Positions 52,228 to 60,193 of a stretch of DNA of 63,393 bases are shown here, piece by piece (the stretch's first letter is position 1; each line of letters begins with the position of its first letter). Source of the stretch: Gemmatimonadota bacterium. GTDB lineage: Bacteria > Gemmatimonadota > Gemmatimonadetes > Longimicrobiales > Gaopeijiaceae. The notes beneath the pieces were generated by a model. The model was not told the origin of the DNA. It ran no database searches and saw only the letters and a list, made by a program, of their open reading frames with translations. The DNA is taken from the NCBI GenBank assembly GCA_022564055.1, contig JADFMD010000005.1, forward strand, positions 1-63,393, in the 5' to 3' direction. Position numbers and translations under genes: made by a program.

Positions 52228-53382
52228 TCACGGAAGCCAGCGCGGAATGAACTTCGTCATCCCCTGGATCGGGCCGACCTCACCCGCGTAGATGTTCCCC
52301 TCGGCGTCCACGGTGACCCCTTCGCCCATGGACCCGATGCCGCCCATCCCGGAGGCCCGCGCCGAGACGTGCTCCGGGATGAAGTACCAGACCTCTCCAG
52401 TCCGGGCACTCCCGATCCGAAGTCCTTTCCTCCAGCCGGGATTGTAGTTGTCGTCGGACTCGGAATCGATGGCGTAAAGAACGTCGTTGTCATCGATAAA
52501 GAGACCACTGATCCGGCTGAACTGATACCAGGTGTCGAGATGATTCCCCTGCTGATCGAAGATCTGGATACGCCGATTCCCCCGGTCGGCCACGAACAGC
52601 CGTCCCTGCGAGTCCATCGCGAGCGAGTGCGGGGCCCGAAACTCGCCGTCCCCGTAGCCCCACTGGCCGAAGCTCATGATGAAGGTCCCGTCCGGGGCGA
52701 ACTTGGAGATACGACTCTTGGAGTCCGGTCCCGGGGCGTCCTGGAACTGGGCCCCGTGGGTGTCGGCCACGAAGATGCTTCCGTCCGGTGCGACGAAAAC
52801 GTCGTTGGGATCGGTGAAGTGCGTGGGCGGATCGCCCCTCTCACCGGGTGTGCCCAGGACCATGAGCACCTCGCCCTCGGGACTGAACTTGATTACGGCG
52901 CTGCCCCGGTCTGCCGCGTCGGGGTTGATCTCCAACTCCCTGGCAGTTGCGAGACGGGCGTCCGCGACCCAGACGTTACCTTCAGCGTCCACGTCCATCC
53001 CGTGGGGCCAAATGAGCACACCCGCTCCAAAGCTCTGGACCACGTTCCCGTCGGGATCCAGCTTGACGATGGGATCCACATCGGAGGTGGCGCATGAATT
53101 GGACCCACACCGGTCTCCGGCCCAGACGTGGATCCCATCGATGTCGATGTTGACGGCACTCACAGAACCCCAACTCCGTCCATCGGGGAGCGTCCCGAAG
53201 TCTCGCTGCGTCACATAGGGGTTGGGGAGAAGGTTTACCGGCACGACCGCGCGATGCTCGGGAGGGCCCGCCGCGCCGCGTTGGGCCCAGGCATTCCCTG
53301 GAAAGACGGCAAACAAAGCAAGGTTTGCGAAAAGAACGAGCGAGGCTCCCGCCCCGCGAACATGTTTATACCTCTTGGTCAT
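52228..53382 (-). CDS. Exported NHL-repeat protein (PAL-like beta-propeller)
   Basis: The 384-residue protein has a signal peptide (about 1-32, FPGNAWAQ). At least five NHL/YWTD-like blades follow: GSVSAVNIDIDGIHVWAGDRCG, WPHGMDVDAEGNVWVAD, DPNDVFVAPDGSIFVADTHG, APHSLAMDSQGRLFVADRGNRRIQIFDQQG and ISGLFIDDNDVLYAIDSE. The blades resemble peptidylglycine alpha-hydroxyglycine lyase-like NHL proteins, but no catalytic Zn triad was verified. A likely disulfide is in GDRCGSNSCAT. The GAGGTG upstream of ATG 53382 supports the start over an upstream frame to 53514. Confidence 0.83.
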   Translation of the reverse strand: MTKRYKHVRGAGASLVLFANLALFAVFPGNAWAQRGAAGPPEHRAVVPVNLLPNPYVTQRDFGTLPDGRSWGSVSAVNIDIDGIHVWAGDRCGSNSCATSDVDPIVKLDPDGNVVQSFGAGVLIWPHGMDVDAEGNVWVADARLATARELEINPDAADRGSAVIKFSPEGEVLMVLGTPGERGDPPTHFTDPNDVFVAPDGSIFVADTHGAQFQDAPGPDSKSRISKFAPDGTFIMSFGQWGYGDGEFRAPHSLAMDSQGRLFVADRGNRRIQIFDQQGNHLDTWYQFSRISGLFIDDNDVLYAIDSESDDNYNPGWRKGLRIGSARTGEVWYFIPEHVSARASGMGGIGSMGEGVTVDAEGNIYAGEVGPIQGMTKFIPRWLP

Positions 53383-53622
53383 CGAACACCTCAGGTTATG
53401 GACAAGGTCATTCCTGCACGAAAACGGGGGAGGAATGTGAGCCAACGGGGCTTCTCGTGCCAGGGCGGTCTCTTTTGCCAAACTCGACTGCACCGGTTGG
53501 AAAGGTCGAGGCAACGCCCGTGTTCCCGAGCGTCCGGATCGAGCGGCCAGGATGTGTGCTTGCTTTTCAAAGCGTGGGGCTGTTAATCAAGCTCGAGCAT
53601 CGAGAGACTAGTTGGAGAGACC
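53383..53622. other. Divergent gap before the XRE-mobA unit
   Basis: A 240-bp region separates the NHL-repeat gene (minus) from the XRE gene (plus). I see no clear sigma-70 pair, and the frames that cross it look unused. Both promoters must lie here. Confidence 0.4.
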
Positions 53623-53985
53623 ATGGGTGGACCCAATTCTTCAGAACAGAAAGTGCAACAGGTCCTACGGGAGATCCGTTCCGGAACGAGACTGGGCTGG
53701 GATGAATTTGCCGAGCCGGTGGGCGACGTCGGATTTCAGGTCTCCCCCGCCGCGGTGCGTGGGTACGAGGAGGGACGCGCCAAGAAAGTCCCGATCGCTT
53801 ATGTCGATGCCGTGTGCCGTGCGTTTGGCGCATCGCCGACGAGCTTTTTCGTAGAGGATTCCAGTGAATCAAGCGGTTCGCCCAATGAAGCCGAACGGCA
53901 GCTCTCCGCTCATTCCCCCTATGGTGCACACCCATCGAGTATCTCTTGTGACGCTCCCCTGACGGAGAAATGTGTCGAACTCTGA
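53623..53985 (+). CDS. XRE-family helix-turn-helix regulator
   Basis: The 120-residue protein has a lambda-repressor-like HTH at about 12-72, with a long-spaced helix 2-3 region (TRLGWDEFAEPVGDVGFQVSPAAVRGYEEGRAKKVPIAYVDAVCRAFGASPTSFF). The tail is Ser-rich and looks disordered. A GGAG lies a few bases before the ATG. Its last 14 bases overlap the start of the mobA-like gene, so the two are translated together. It may control molybdenum cofactor maturation or the following oxidoreductase genes; ligand unknown. Confidence 0.8.
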   Translation: MGGPNSSEQKVQQVLREIRSGTRLGWDEFAEPVGDVGFQVSPAAVRGYEEGRAKKVPIAYVDAVCRAFGASPTSFFVEDSSESSGSPNEAERQLSAHSPYGAHPSSISCDAPLTEKCVEL

Positions 53986-54808
53986 GATTCGCCCGGTGAG
54001 CCCCGCGACCGAGCGGATCTTCGGGGTCATTTTGGCTGGGGGAAAAAGCCGCCGGTACGGCCGGCCGAAGGCGTTTGCCGGGCTCGGAGGTGCCCCCATG
54101 GCCAGTTGGGGTGTGCGTGCACTTCAGGCGGCTGGCTTGCCGGTCGGCATGATAACGGATGAGGACGGTGTGGAAGTCGCGCTGGGTGTGCCGGGGCGCC
54201 CCGATCTCGAGGCTGGACTCGGCCAGATCAGCGGGCTTTGGACGGCGCTCCAGTGGGCCAGGGAGAGGGGCGACGACGGTGTGTTTCTTCTCGGGTGTGA
54301 CATGCCCCTCGTGAGTGAGGCGCTGCTTCGGGTGGTCCTCAGCTGGAGTGACGACGCTCCGGCCGTGGTGCCCTTGGGGTCGAACGGTCCGGAGCCCCTC
54401 TGTGCCCTTTACCGAACGGCGTGTGCGACGGCGGTCGAGCGTCGGCTTCATTCCGAAGACCGGTCGATGCGTGGGTTGGCACAAGTCATCGGGGCGGTTT
54501 TCATCGGTGAAGATGCGGTCGCCGAGGTTGTGGATCCGCAGATCGAGTTCCTGAACGTGAATACGGTACGGGAACGGGATCGCGCTGAGCGTTTGCTCGA
54601 CACTCGGCGCCCCGGAGGCGCAGCGGGCACCTCCGGGCCCGACGATCCTTCCGGGCACCAAGCGAGGGGTGCCCTAGCCCGGAGCCGGTGTGGGTGGCCC
54701 AACCTTGACATGGGGGCCATCGAACTGTACGGGTCGATCGGAAAACAGGGCGTGGCTCCATGGACGCAACCCGCACAGCCAGGCCCGTATCTGAGGGAGG
54801 GAGCATGA
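53972..54808 (+). CDS. mobA: MobA-like molybdenum cofactor guanylyltransferase with extended C-terminus
   Basis: The 278-residue protein has the MobA pattern: GVILAGGKSRRYGRPKAFAGLGG (about 18-40, GTP-binding), GQISGLWTALQWA, FLLGCDMPLVSEALLR (about 105-120) and EPLCALYRTACATAVERRL. It converts Mo-molybdopterin to the guanine dinucleotide form. The family is usually about 190-200 residues; the last ~70 residues here (from TRRPGGAAG) have no recognisable domain and may be a readthrough-type extension. It starts with GTG inside the XRE gene. Its stop overlaps the next gene as ATGA. msrP and soxC in this window use plain Moco, so other targets probably exist. Confidence 0.85.
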   Translation: MSNSEIRPVSPATERIFGVILAGGKSRRYGRPKAFAGLGGAPMASWGVRALQAAGLPVGMITDEDGVEVALGVPGRPDLEAGLGQISGLWTALQWARERGDDGVFLLGCDMPLVSEALLRVVLSWSDDAPAVVPLGSNGPEPLCALYRTACATAVERRLHSEDRSMRGLAQVIGAVFIGEDAVAEVVDPQIEFLNVNTVRERDRAERLLDTRRPGGAAGTSGPDDPSGHQARGALARSRCGWPNLDMGAIELYGSIGKQGVAPWTQPAQPGPYLREGA

Positions 54809-55392
54809 GCACCCAAGGCAAGTCGCGACGTTCGTTTTTGATCGAGTCGGTTTCCGGCCTGGGCGGGGTCTGGGTCGCCGCCAACTATCCCGCCATCCTC
54901 GCGGCGGAGCAATTCGTGCTTGAGGCGGCGGAGGCGGGGCAGCCGGCCGACTTCGCGTTCTTCACCTCCGCGCAAGCCATCGAGCTCGAGGAGATGGTGG
55001 CTCAGATCATTCCAACCGACGATACGCCGGGTGCCCGCGAAGCACGAGTGGTTTCCTTCATCGACAGGGCGCTCGTGACGTTCGAACGCGAGCGCCAGGG
55101 TGATTATACCGAAGGCCTCAAGGATCTCGCGGCCCAGACCAAAGAGCGGTTCCCGAACGCTACCAGCTTCTCGGCGTTGACCTCCGACCAGCAGATCGAG
55201 GTACTCACGGCCATGGAGCGAACGCCGTTCTTCAACCTCGTGCGGACCCACACCATCACCGGCTTCTTCGCCAGCCCCGTGCACGGCGGCAATCACGACA
55301 AAGTCGGCTGGGAGCTCGTCGGCTACGACGACTCCCTCTATCACGAGGCGCCGTTCGGTTTCTACGACGCGCTCCCCCAGCCCACCGAATAG
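54805..55392 (+). CDS. Gluconate 2-dehydrogenase subunit 3 family protein
   Basis: The 195-residue protein has an N-terminal RR motif and hydrophobic stretch (GKSRRSFLIESVSGLGGVWVAAN), consistent with Tat export. A helical body follows (FFTSAQAIELEEMVAQIIPTDDTPGAREARVVSFIDRALVTF) and the signature GFFASPVHGGNHDKVGWELVGYD. These small subunits accompany membrane GMC dehydrogenases and are needed for their activity or export. It begins four bases before the mobA stop (ATGA), has GGGAG upstream, and is followed 21 bp later by a GMC oxidoreductase gene. Confidence 0.9.
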   Translation: MSTQGKSRRSFLIESVSGLGGVWVAANYPAILAAEQFVLEAAEAGQPADFAFFTSAQAIELEEMVAQIIPTDDTPGAREARVVSFIDRALVTFERERQGDYTEGLKDLAAQTKERFPNATSFSALTSDQQIEVLTAMERTPFFNLVRTHTITGFFASPVHGGNHDKVGWELVGYDDSLYHEAPFGFYDALPQPTE

Positions 55393-55413
55393 CCCGGACC
55401 CGGAGAAAACGCC

Positions 55414-57072
55414 ATGAGAAAGTTCAGGCCGCAGGAAGAGGTTGATTTCGTCATCATCGGGTCCGGAGCCGCCGGGGGCATCATGGCCAAGCAGTTGTCC
55501 GTGGCCGGATTTTCGGTGGTGGTCCTCGAGCAGGGTGGTTGGGGGAAATACGGGCACGAGCAGGACTACACCAAGGACGAGCTGCTCAATCGCAACCCGA
55601 GTCCCGAAGATCGGTTGATGAGCGATCCCTCGCGCCAGCGTAACACCTTCCGAAGGAACGACCGGGAGGAGGCCCGTCGTGGCGGCCATTCCTACGGATG
55701 CGTCGTCGGCGGCGGGACCGTCACGTACGGAGGCAGCAGCTGGCGCCACCTGCCGTGGGAGTTCAACGAAGCCAGCACCGTGGGAACGATTGCCGGCACA
55801 GGGTTAGCGGACTGGCCGATCTCCTACGAGGAGCTGGAGCCCTATTACACCCAGGCAGAGTGGGAGATGGGCATCTCCGGACAGCGCGTGGATTCCCCGT
55901 TCGTCGCGCCCATGTCGAAGGAGTACCCCGTACCCCCCGTGCCGCTGAAGGCCTCGGGAGCCCTGTTCAACGTGGCGGCCGCCAAGCTCGGCTTGAGCGT
56001 AGTGCCCGGCCCGCTCGCCATCATTACCGAGCCGTACATGGGTCGCACGGCGTGCGTGAATTGCGGGATGTGCTCCGGCTTCGGGTGCCACGTCCGCGCG
56101 CGTTCGAGCTCGGCGGTGACCGTAATTCCGCTGGCCATCGAGACCGGTAACTGTGAGGTTCGCGTCAACAGCTACGTGCGCGAAATCTCGGTGGACGACA
56201 CCGGCAGGGTGACCGGGGTCACCTATTTCAACGCCCTGAGACAGGAAGTATTTCAGAGTGCCAAGGCCGTCGTGCTGTCGGCGAACGCGGGGGAGTCGGC
56301 CCGTCTGCTCCTGCTTTCGAGCTCGAACCGCTTTCCCGACGGTCTCGCGAACTCGAGTGGTGTCGTCGGCAAGTATCTCATGCTCGGAGGCTACGCCGGC
56401 GCGAGCGGACTCTTCGAGCGTCCGCTCAACGACTACAAGGGCGTGGTCTCCGGTGCTGGAATCCTCGACTACGTCGCCTCAGATCCCAAACGGGGCTTCT
56501 ATGGCGGCGGTCGCCTGACCTCCCGTGGGTACGCCACTCCGATCAGTTACGGCCTCGGGGGGTTGAGCCCTGGCACTCCCCGCTGGGGCGCCGGCTACAA
56601 ACAGGCGCTCAGAGACCAAGCGAGGCACAGGATGACGGTCAACTGCTACACCTCGCAGCTGCCGCTCGAGACCAATCGCGTGGATTTGGACCCCACCGAG
56701 AAAGACGACTGGGGTTTGCCGGCGATGCGCATCACGTCCACGAGTCATCCCGACGACATCAAGAACATGGAGTTCTTCAGACAGAAGTCGATCGAGATTC
56801 TGGAAGCGGCAGGGGCCACCTCGGTGTGGGCGGGTACGATTCGCGACAGCACGGGTGGCTCGCATAATCGCGGCACGTGCCGTATGGGGAACGACCCGAC
56901 GAGTTCGGTGGTCGACAAGTTCCACCGCGCGCACGATGTGCCCAACCTGTTCATCGTCGACGGCAGCAACCTCGTCACCGGTGGCCGCAATCACCCCACC
57001 ATGACGATCCAGGCGCTCGCGTTCCGGGCGGCGGAGCATCTGGTTCGCTCTGCAAAAGCCGGGGAGGTATGA
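55414..57072 (+). CDS. GMC-family flavin oxidoreductase (gluconate dehydrogenase large-subunit-like)
   Basis: The 552-residue protein has the FAD-binding VDFVIIGSGAAGGIMAKQLS (about 10-29), the ERG-like YGGSSWRHLPWEF segment, the Cys-rich NCGMCSGFGCHVRARSS block (about 215-230) and the C-terminal HNRGTCRMGNDP and GGRNHPTMTIQALAFRAAEHL with the active-site His/Asn. The adjacent subunit 3 gene makes it likely to be a periplasmic sugar-acid or alcohol dehydrogenase passing electrons to the respiratory chain. The cytochrome subunit of classic gluconate dehydrogenases is not in this locus. The protein itself lacks a signal peptide; it may ride with subunit 3 through Tat. Confidence 0.9.
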   Translation: MRKFRPQEEVDFVIIGSGAAGGIMAKQLSVAGFSVVVLEQGGWGKYGHEQDYTKDELLNRNPSPEDRLMSDPSRQRNTFRRNDREEARRGGHSYGCVVGGGTVTYGGSSWRHLPWEFNEASTVGTIAGTGLADWPISYEELEPYYTQAEWEMGISGQRVDSPFVAPMSKEYPVPPVPLKASGALFNVAAAKLGLSVVPGPLAIITEPYMGRTACVNCGMCSGFGCHVRARSSSAVTVIPLAIETGNCEVRVNSYVREISVDDTGRVTGVTYFNALRQEVFQSAKAVVLSANAGESARLLLLSSSNRFPDGLANSSGVVGKYLMLGGYAGASGLFERPLNDYKGVVSGAGILDYVASDPKRGFYGGGRLTSRGYATPISYGLGGLSPGTPRWGAGYKQALRDQARHRMTVNCYTSQLPLETNRVDLDPTEKDDWGLPAMRITSTSHPDDIKNMEFFRQKSIEILEAAGATSVWAGTIRDSTGGSHNRGTCRMGNDPTSSVVDKFHRAHDVPNLFIVDGSNLVTGGRNHPTMTIQALAFRAAEHLVRSAKAGEV

Positions 57073-57168
57073 CGACGAGTGGCACATGACTCCGAGCGTG
57101 ATTTCGGGCCGGTAGGCAGGCGGTCCGAAGGAGGGTGAGCCGTATCGTCGCCAGATAGCGCGGTTCCA

Positions 57169-57228
57169 GTGGATGGTGCGGGACCCATGGGCGGTGGGGG
57201 ACCGGTGGGTGGTGCGGGACCGGTGGGG
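57169..57228. repeat. 18-bp imperfect tandem repeat with a start codon in each unit
   Basis: Units begin at 57169, 57187, 57205 and 57223, the last one partial. They start with GTG, ATG, GTG and GTG, and share the core GGTGGTGCGGGACC. All are in the glycerate kinase frame. The repeats encode a Gly/Pro-rich N-terminal tail. Confidence 0.85.
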
Positions 57229-58548
57229 GATAGTGGCCGTCGGCTTCGCGAGGACGCCAAGGCGTGTCTCGACGCGGCGGTGGATGCGGTGGAGCCCACG
57301 CGTCTGGTCAGGGAGGTGTTCGAGCAACATCCGGAGACCCTTCCCGGCACGGATCCCGTTCACGTCGTCGCCCTCGGCAAGGCGGCGGCGGCCATGGCGC
57401 GGGCGGCGTGCGAGATTCTCGGCCCGCGAGTCGCGGGCGGAGTCGTCATCGCCCCGACCGACGCGGAAATGCCCACCGCGGGCAACCTCCGCGCGTTTCG
57501 TGGTGGCCATCCCATCCCCACCGCGGGTAGCGAACGGGGTGCACGCGCGGTCGCTCAGCTCGTCGACCAGCTCGGCGCCGAAGACTCGCTGCTCTGCCTC
57601 ATCTCCGGTGGTGGCTCGGCGCTCATGACTCTGCCCCCCTCCGGTGTTTCGCTGAGCGATGTTCGCGAGACGACCGGGATCCTGCTCCGTGCCGGTGCCA
57701 CCATCGATGAGCTCAATTGCGTCCGCAAACATCTCGACCGGCTCAAAGGCGGGCGTCTGGCCGAGATCGCCGCGCCGGCCAGGGTGCTGGCGTTGCTCCT
57801 TTCCGACGTGTTGGGGGACCGTCCGGACGTCATCGCGTCCGGACCGCTGTCACCGGATCCGACGAAATTCTCCGATGCTCTGGCCATCGTAGACCGTCAC
57901 CGGGTTCGAGACCGGATCCCTACGCCTGCACTCGAATATCTGAAGTCCGGAGCACGGGGCGCGGTTCCTGACACCCCGGGTCCCGACGCACCGTTTTTTG
58001 CCGGCGTGGACGTCCGCATCGTGGGCAACAACCGGATCGCGGCGCACGCCGCGGTTGAAGAAGCGGAGCGTCGAGGTTATCGGACACGCCTACTCACGAC
58101 GACATTGACCGGCGAAGCGAATGAGGTTGGCCGTATGCTCGCTGCCCGGGGTTTGGAGATCCGAGGCGGTGAGGGCCCGATCCTACCCCCGGCGTGCCTC
58201 ATCTCGGCTGGCGAGACGACGGTCGACGTGCGCGGTACCGGAAAAGGAGGGCGCAATCAGGAGCTCGTACTTGGGGCCGCGCTCGCGTTACACGATCGGG
58301 GACCACTTCGGGGGCCACTGTTGTTGGCATCGATGGGGACGGACGGTATCGATGGTGCGAGCCACGCGGCCGGCGCCTTCGCCGACCAGACGACGATCGC
58401 TCGCGCCGAGGCGCTCGGGCTGGACGCCGCTGCCGCGCTGACCGCCAACGACTCGACCCCCTTCTTCGAAGCGCTGGACGACCTCATTGTCACCGGTCCC
58501 ACCGGCACGAACGTGATGGATGTACAGGTCGTGCTGATCCCGGAGTAA
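57187..58548 (+). CDS. Glycerate 2-kinase (GckA/DUF4147-MOFRL type)
   Basis: The 453-residue protein has the DUF4147 domain (HVVALGKAAAAMARAAC, PTAGNLRAFRGGHPIP, LCLISGGGSALMTLPPSGVSLSDV, NCVRKHLDRLKGGRLA) and the C-terminal MOFRL domain (GTGKGGRNQELVLGAAL, ANDSTPFFEALDDLIVTGPTGTNVMD). It phosphorylates D-glycerate to 2-phosphoglycerate in the cytoplasm. It sits after the GMC dehydrogenase by 114 bp, consistent with a sugar-acid degradation route. The N-terminus is Gly-rich and made of 18-bp repeats that give several possible starts (GTG 57169, ATG 57187, GTG 57205, GTG 57223); no SD clearly selects one. Confidence 0.85.
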   Translation: MGGGGPVGGAGPVGDSGRRLREDAKACLDAAVDAVEPTRLVREVFEQHPETLPGTDPVHVVALGKAAAAMARAACEILGPRVAGGVVIAPTDAEMPTAGNLRAFRGGHPIPTAGSERGARAVAQLVDQLGAEDSLLCLISGGGSALMTLPPSGVSLSDVRETTGILLRAGATIDELNCVRKHLDRLKGGRLAEIAAPARVLALLLSDVLGDRPDVIASGPLSPDPTKFSDALAIVDRHRVRDRIPTPALEYLKSGARGAVPDTPGPDAPFFAGVDVRIVGNNRIAAHAAVEEAERRGYRTRLLTTTLTGEANEVGRMLAARGLEIRGGEGPILPPACLISAGETTVDVRGTGKGGRNQELVLGAALALHDRGPLRGPLLLASMGTDGIDGASHAAGAFADQTTIARAEALGLDAAAALTANDSTPFFEALDDLIVTGPTGTNVMDVQVVLIPE

Positions 58549-58624
58549 CGGATGGCTTTGCGCCTTGGGCGCACCGCCGCAGAGGCCGAAGATGACGGCC
58601 TGCTCCTCGGAAGCCCCCGCGGCG

Positions 58625-60115
58625 CTACCGCCCGCTGATCCGCTGCTTCGGCTGCAGCGCCGAGCGGTCCAGCGTGTTCACTTCATCGATGATCTTGGCG
58701 TAAGCGCGCGCCACCGCTTCGAGACCGGCCTCGGGAATCCACTCGGGGATGTCCTGGTCGGTGTGTTTGATCTCGGGCGAGCGGATGATCTGAATCGACG
58801 GCAAGTCACGCGCGACGCTCCCCATCTCGCCGGCGGCGCGGTCTTCGATGTGGTCCCACACGGCGACACCGAATGTCCGATAGGCATCCAGAACGAGGTC
58901 GGTGAGTAGGTCGCTGCCGTTCACCCACCACCGCCGAGGCGACGGTATATCGGTCATGCGCATCTCCGGGCCCCAGTACACGGTCTGCCTCACCGAGACG
59001 TGCTCGGCGTTGATCATCAGCGCCGCGTTGGCCAACGCCGTCTCGCGGTTGTCGTGCATCCAGCGCGAGCCCGGCGAGCCGACGTGGTGTCCGGCCGTTC
59101 CCACGAAGATGAGATTGCGACGGCGCTCGGCCTGCGGAATCTCCGAGAAGTACTCGGCCAAGCTTATCATCACCGAGATCCCGGAGGCGTTGTCGAGCGC
59201 GGCCTGGAAGTAGCCGTCCAGGTGGGCCAGGACGAAGATGTCCTCGTCCGTGGCGCCGGGAAGCGTGCCGAATATACTGGCCGATTTGAGGCCGTCACGC
59301 CGTTCGATGTCGACCCGCATTTTGACCCGCACCGCCTGTCCCTTGCCGATGAGCTCTTTGACGACGTCGCCGTCAGCGTAACCCATGAACGCCCCCGGCA
59401 CCGTGATGCCGCCGCCCAGGCCCTGCCAAATCGTGAAGTTGTCGGAGATGCCGTAGATGACGAAAATTGCGGCGGCGCCTTCATCCTGGGCGCGACGAAT
59501 CGCCCCTTCCCAGCCCGCCCCGGCCGAGTGGCCCATCGACCCAGGCGCAGGGATCGAATGAATGAACACCGCCTTGCCGCGGACGTCGCGCCCGTGAAAG
59601 TCGGCGGTGGAACCCGTGCCGACCCATACGGCTTCCAGATCCAGCGTGCCCTCGGTCGCATTCGACCGGAGCGCCGGGACCAGCGATTCGAAGGAGTAAC
59701 TCTTTCCGCCGGCTTCCACCGTGATGTCGAATGATCCCGGGAACCACTGCGTCGGCAGGTCGAACTCCTGGGTGTGGATATCGACCATTCCCAGCTCGCG
59801 GAACTTCGCCTCGACCCACTCGCGCGCCATCTCTTCCCCGCGAGTACCCGCGATTCGGCCCCAGTACCGGGTCTCATCATTACGGTTCGCAAGCGAGATC
59901 TGTGTGACCTCGCGGACGAGGTCCTTCATTCGCCCTCCGTCGATCGCCGCGTACTTCTGATCCGCCACCGAAAGCGGTATCCGGATGTAGGAGTCCTCTC
60001 GAACGTTTCCCGAGGCGTCCAGACGGCTGGTCTGGGCTCGCACCTCTTCGCTGGCGATTCCTGCGATGAGCGTCGCGGCCACCACCAGCTTCAATACGTT
60101 CGGCACCCGAGTCAT
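58625..60115 (-). CDS. Exported M28-family peptidase with PA domain
   Basis: The 496-residue protein has a signal peptide (about 1-28, SEEVRAQ). A protease-associated (PA) insert with GRDVRGKAVFIHS and GAAAIFVIYG follows, then an M28 domain: VLAHLDGYFQAALDNASGISVMISLAEYF supplies H/D ligands (about 280-300), and FVGTAGHHVGSPGSRWMH stands where M28 enzymes have TGEExG-type sequence. The Glu pair there is HH here, so catalysis or metal use may differ. Family members are aminopeptidases or carboxypeptidases on secreted peptides. Same direction as the HpcH-family gene upstream with a 78-bp gap. Confidence 0.83.
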   Translation of the reverse strand: MTRVPNVLKLVVAATLIAGIASEEVRAQTSRLDASGNVREDSYIRIPLSVADQKYAAIDGGRMKDLVREVTQISLANRNDETRYWGRIAGTRGEEMAREWVEAKFRELGMVDIHTQEFDLPTQWFPGSFDITVEAGGKSYSFESLVPALRSNATEGTLDLEAVWVGTGSTADFHGRDVRGKAVFIHSIPAPGSMGHSAGAGWEGAIRRAQDEGAAAIFVIYGISDNFTIWQGLGGGITVPGAFMGYADGDVVKELIGKGQAVRVKMRVDIERRDGLKSASIFGTLPGATDEDIFVLAHLDGYFQAALDNASGISVMISLAEYFSEIPQAERRRNLIFVGTAGHHVGSPGSRWMHDNRETALANAALMINAEHVSVRQTVYWGPEMRMTDIPSPRRWWVNGSDLLTDLVLDAYRTFGVAVWDHIEDRAAGEMGSVARDLPSIQIIRSPEIKHTDQDIPEWIPEAGLEAVARAYAKIIDEVNTLDRSALQPKQRISGR

Positions 60116-60193
60116 GTCACCCTCCTGTTTCGGCCCTCTGACGTCCTATTCTCCGGAGCTCTCCGGAATCCGACCCGACGATAGTCCCGCTGC

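Noticed and set aside
54448-55749. 433-residue open frame antisense to mobA and the oxidoreductase subunit genes
   Set aside because: It overlaps three recognisable genes on the plus strand and shows no family match.
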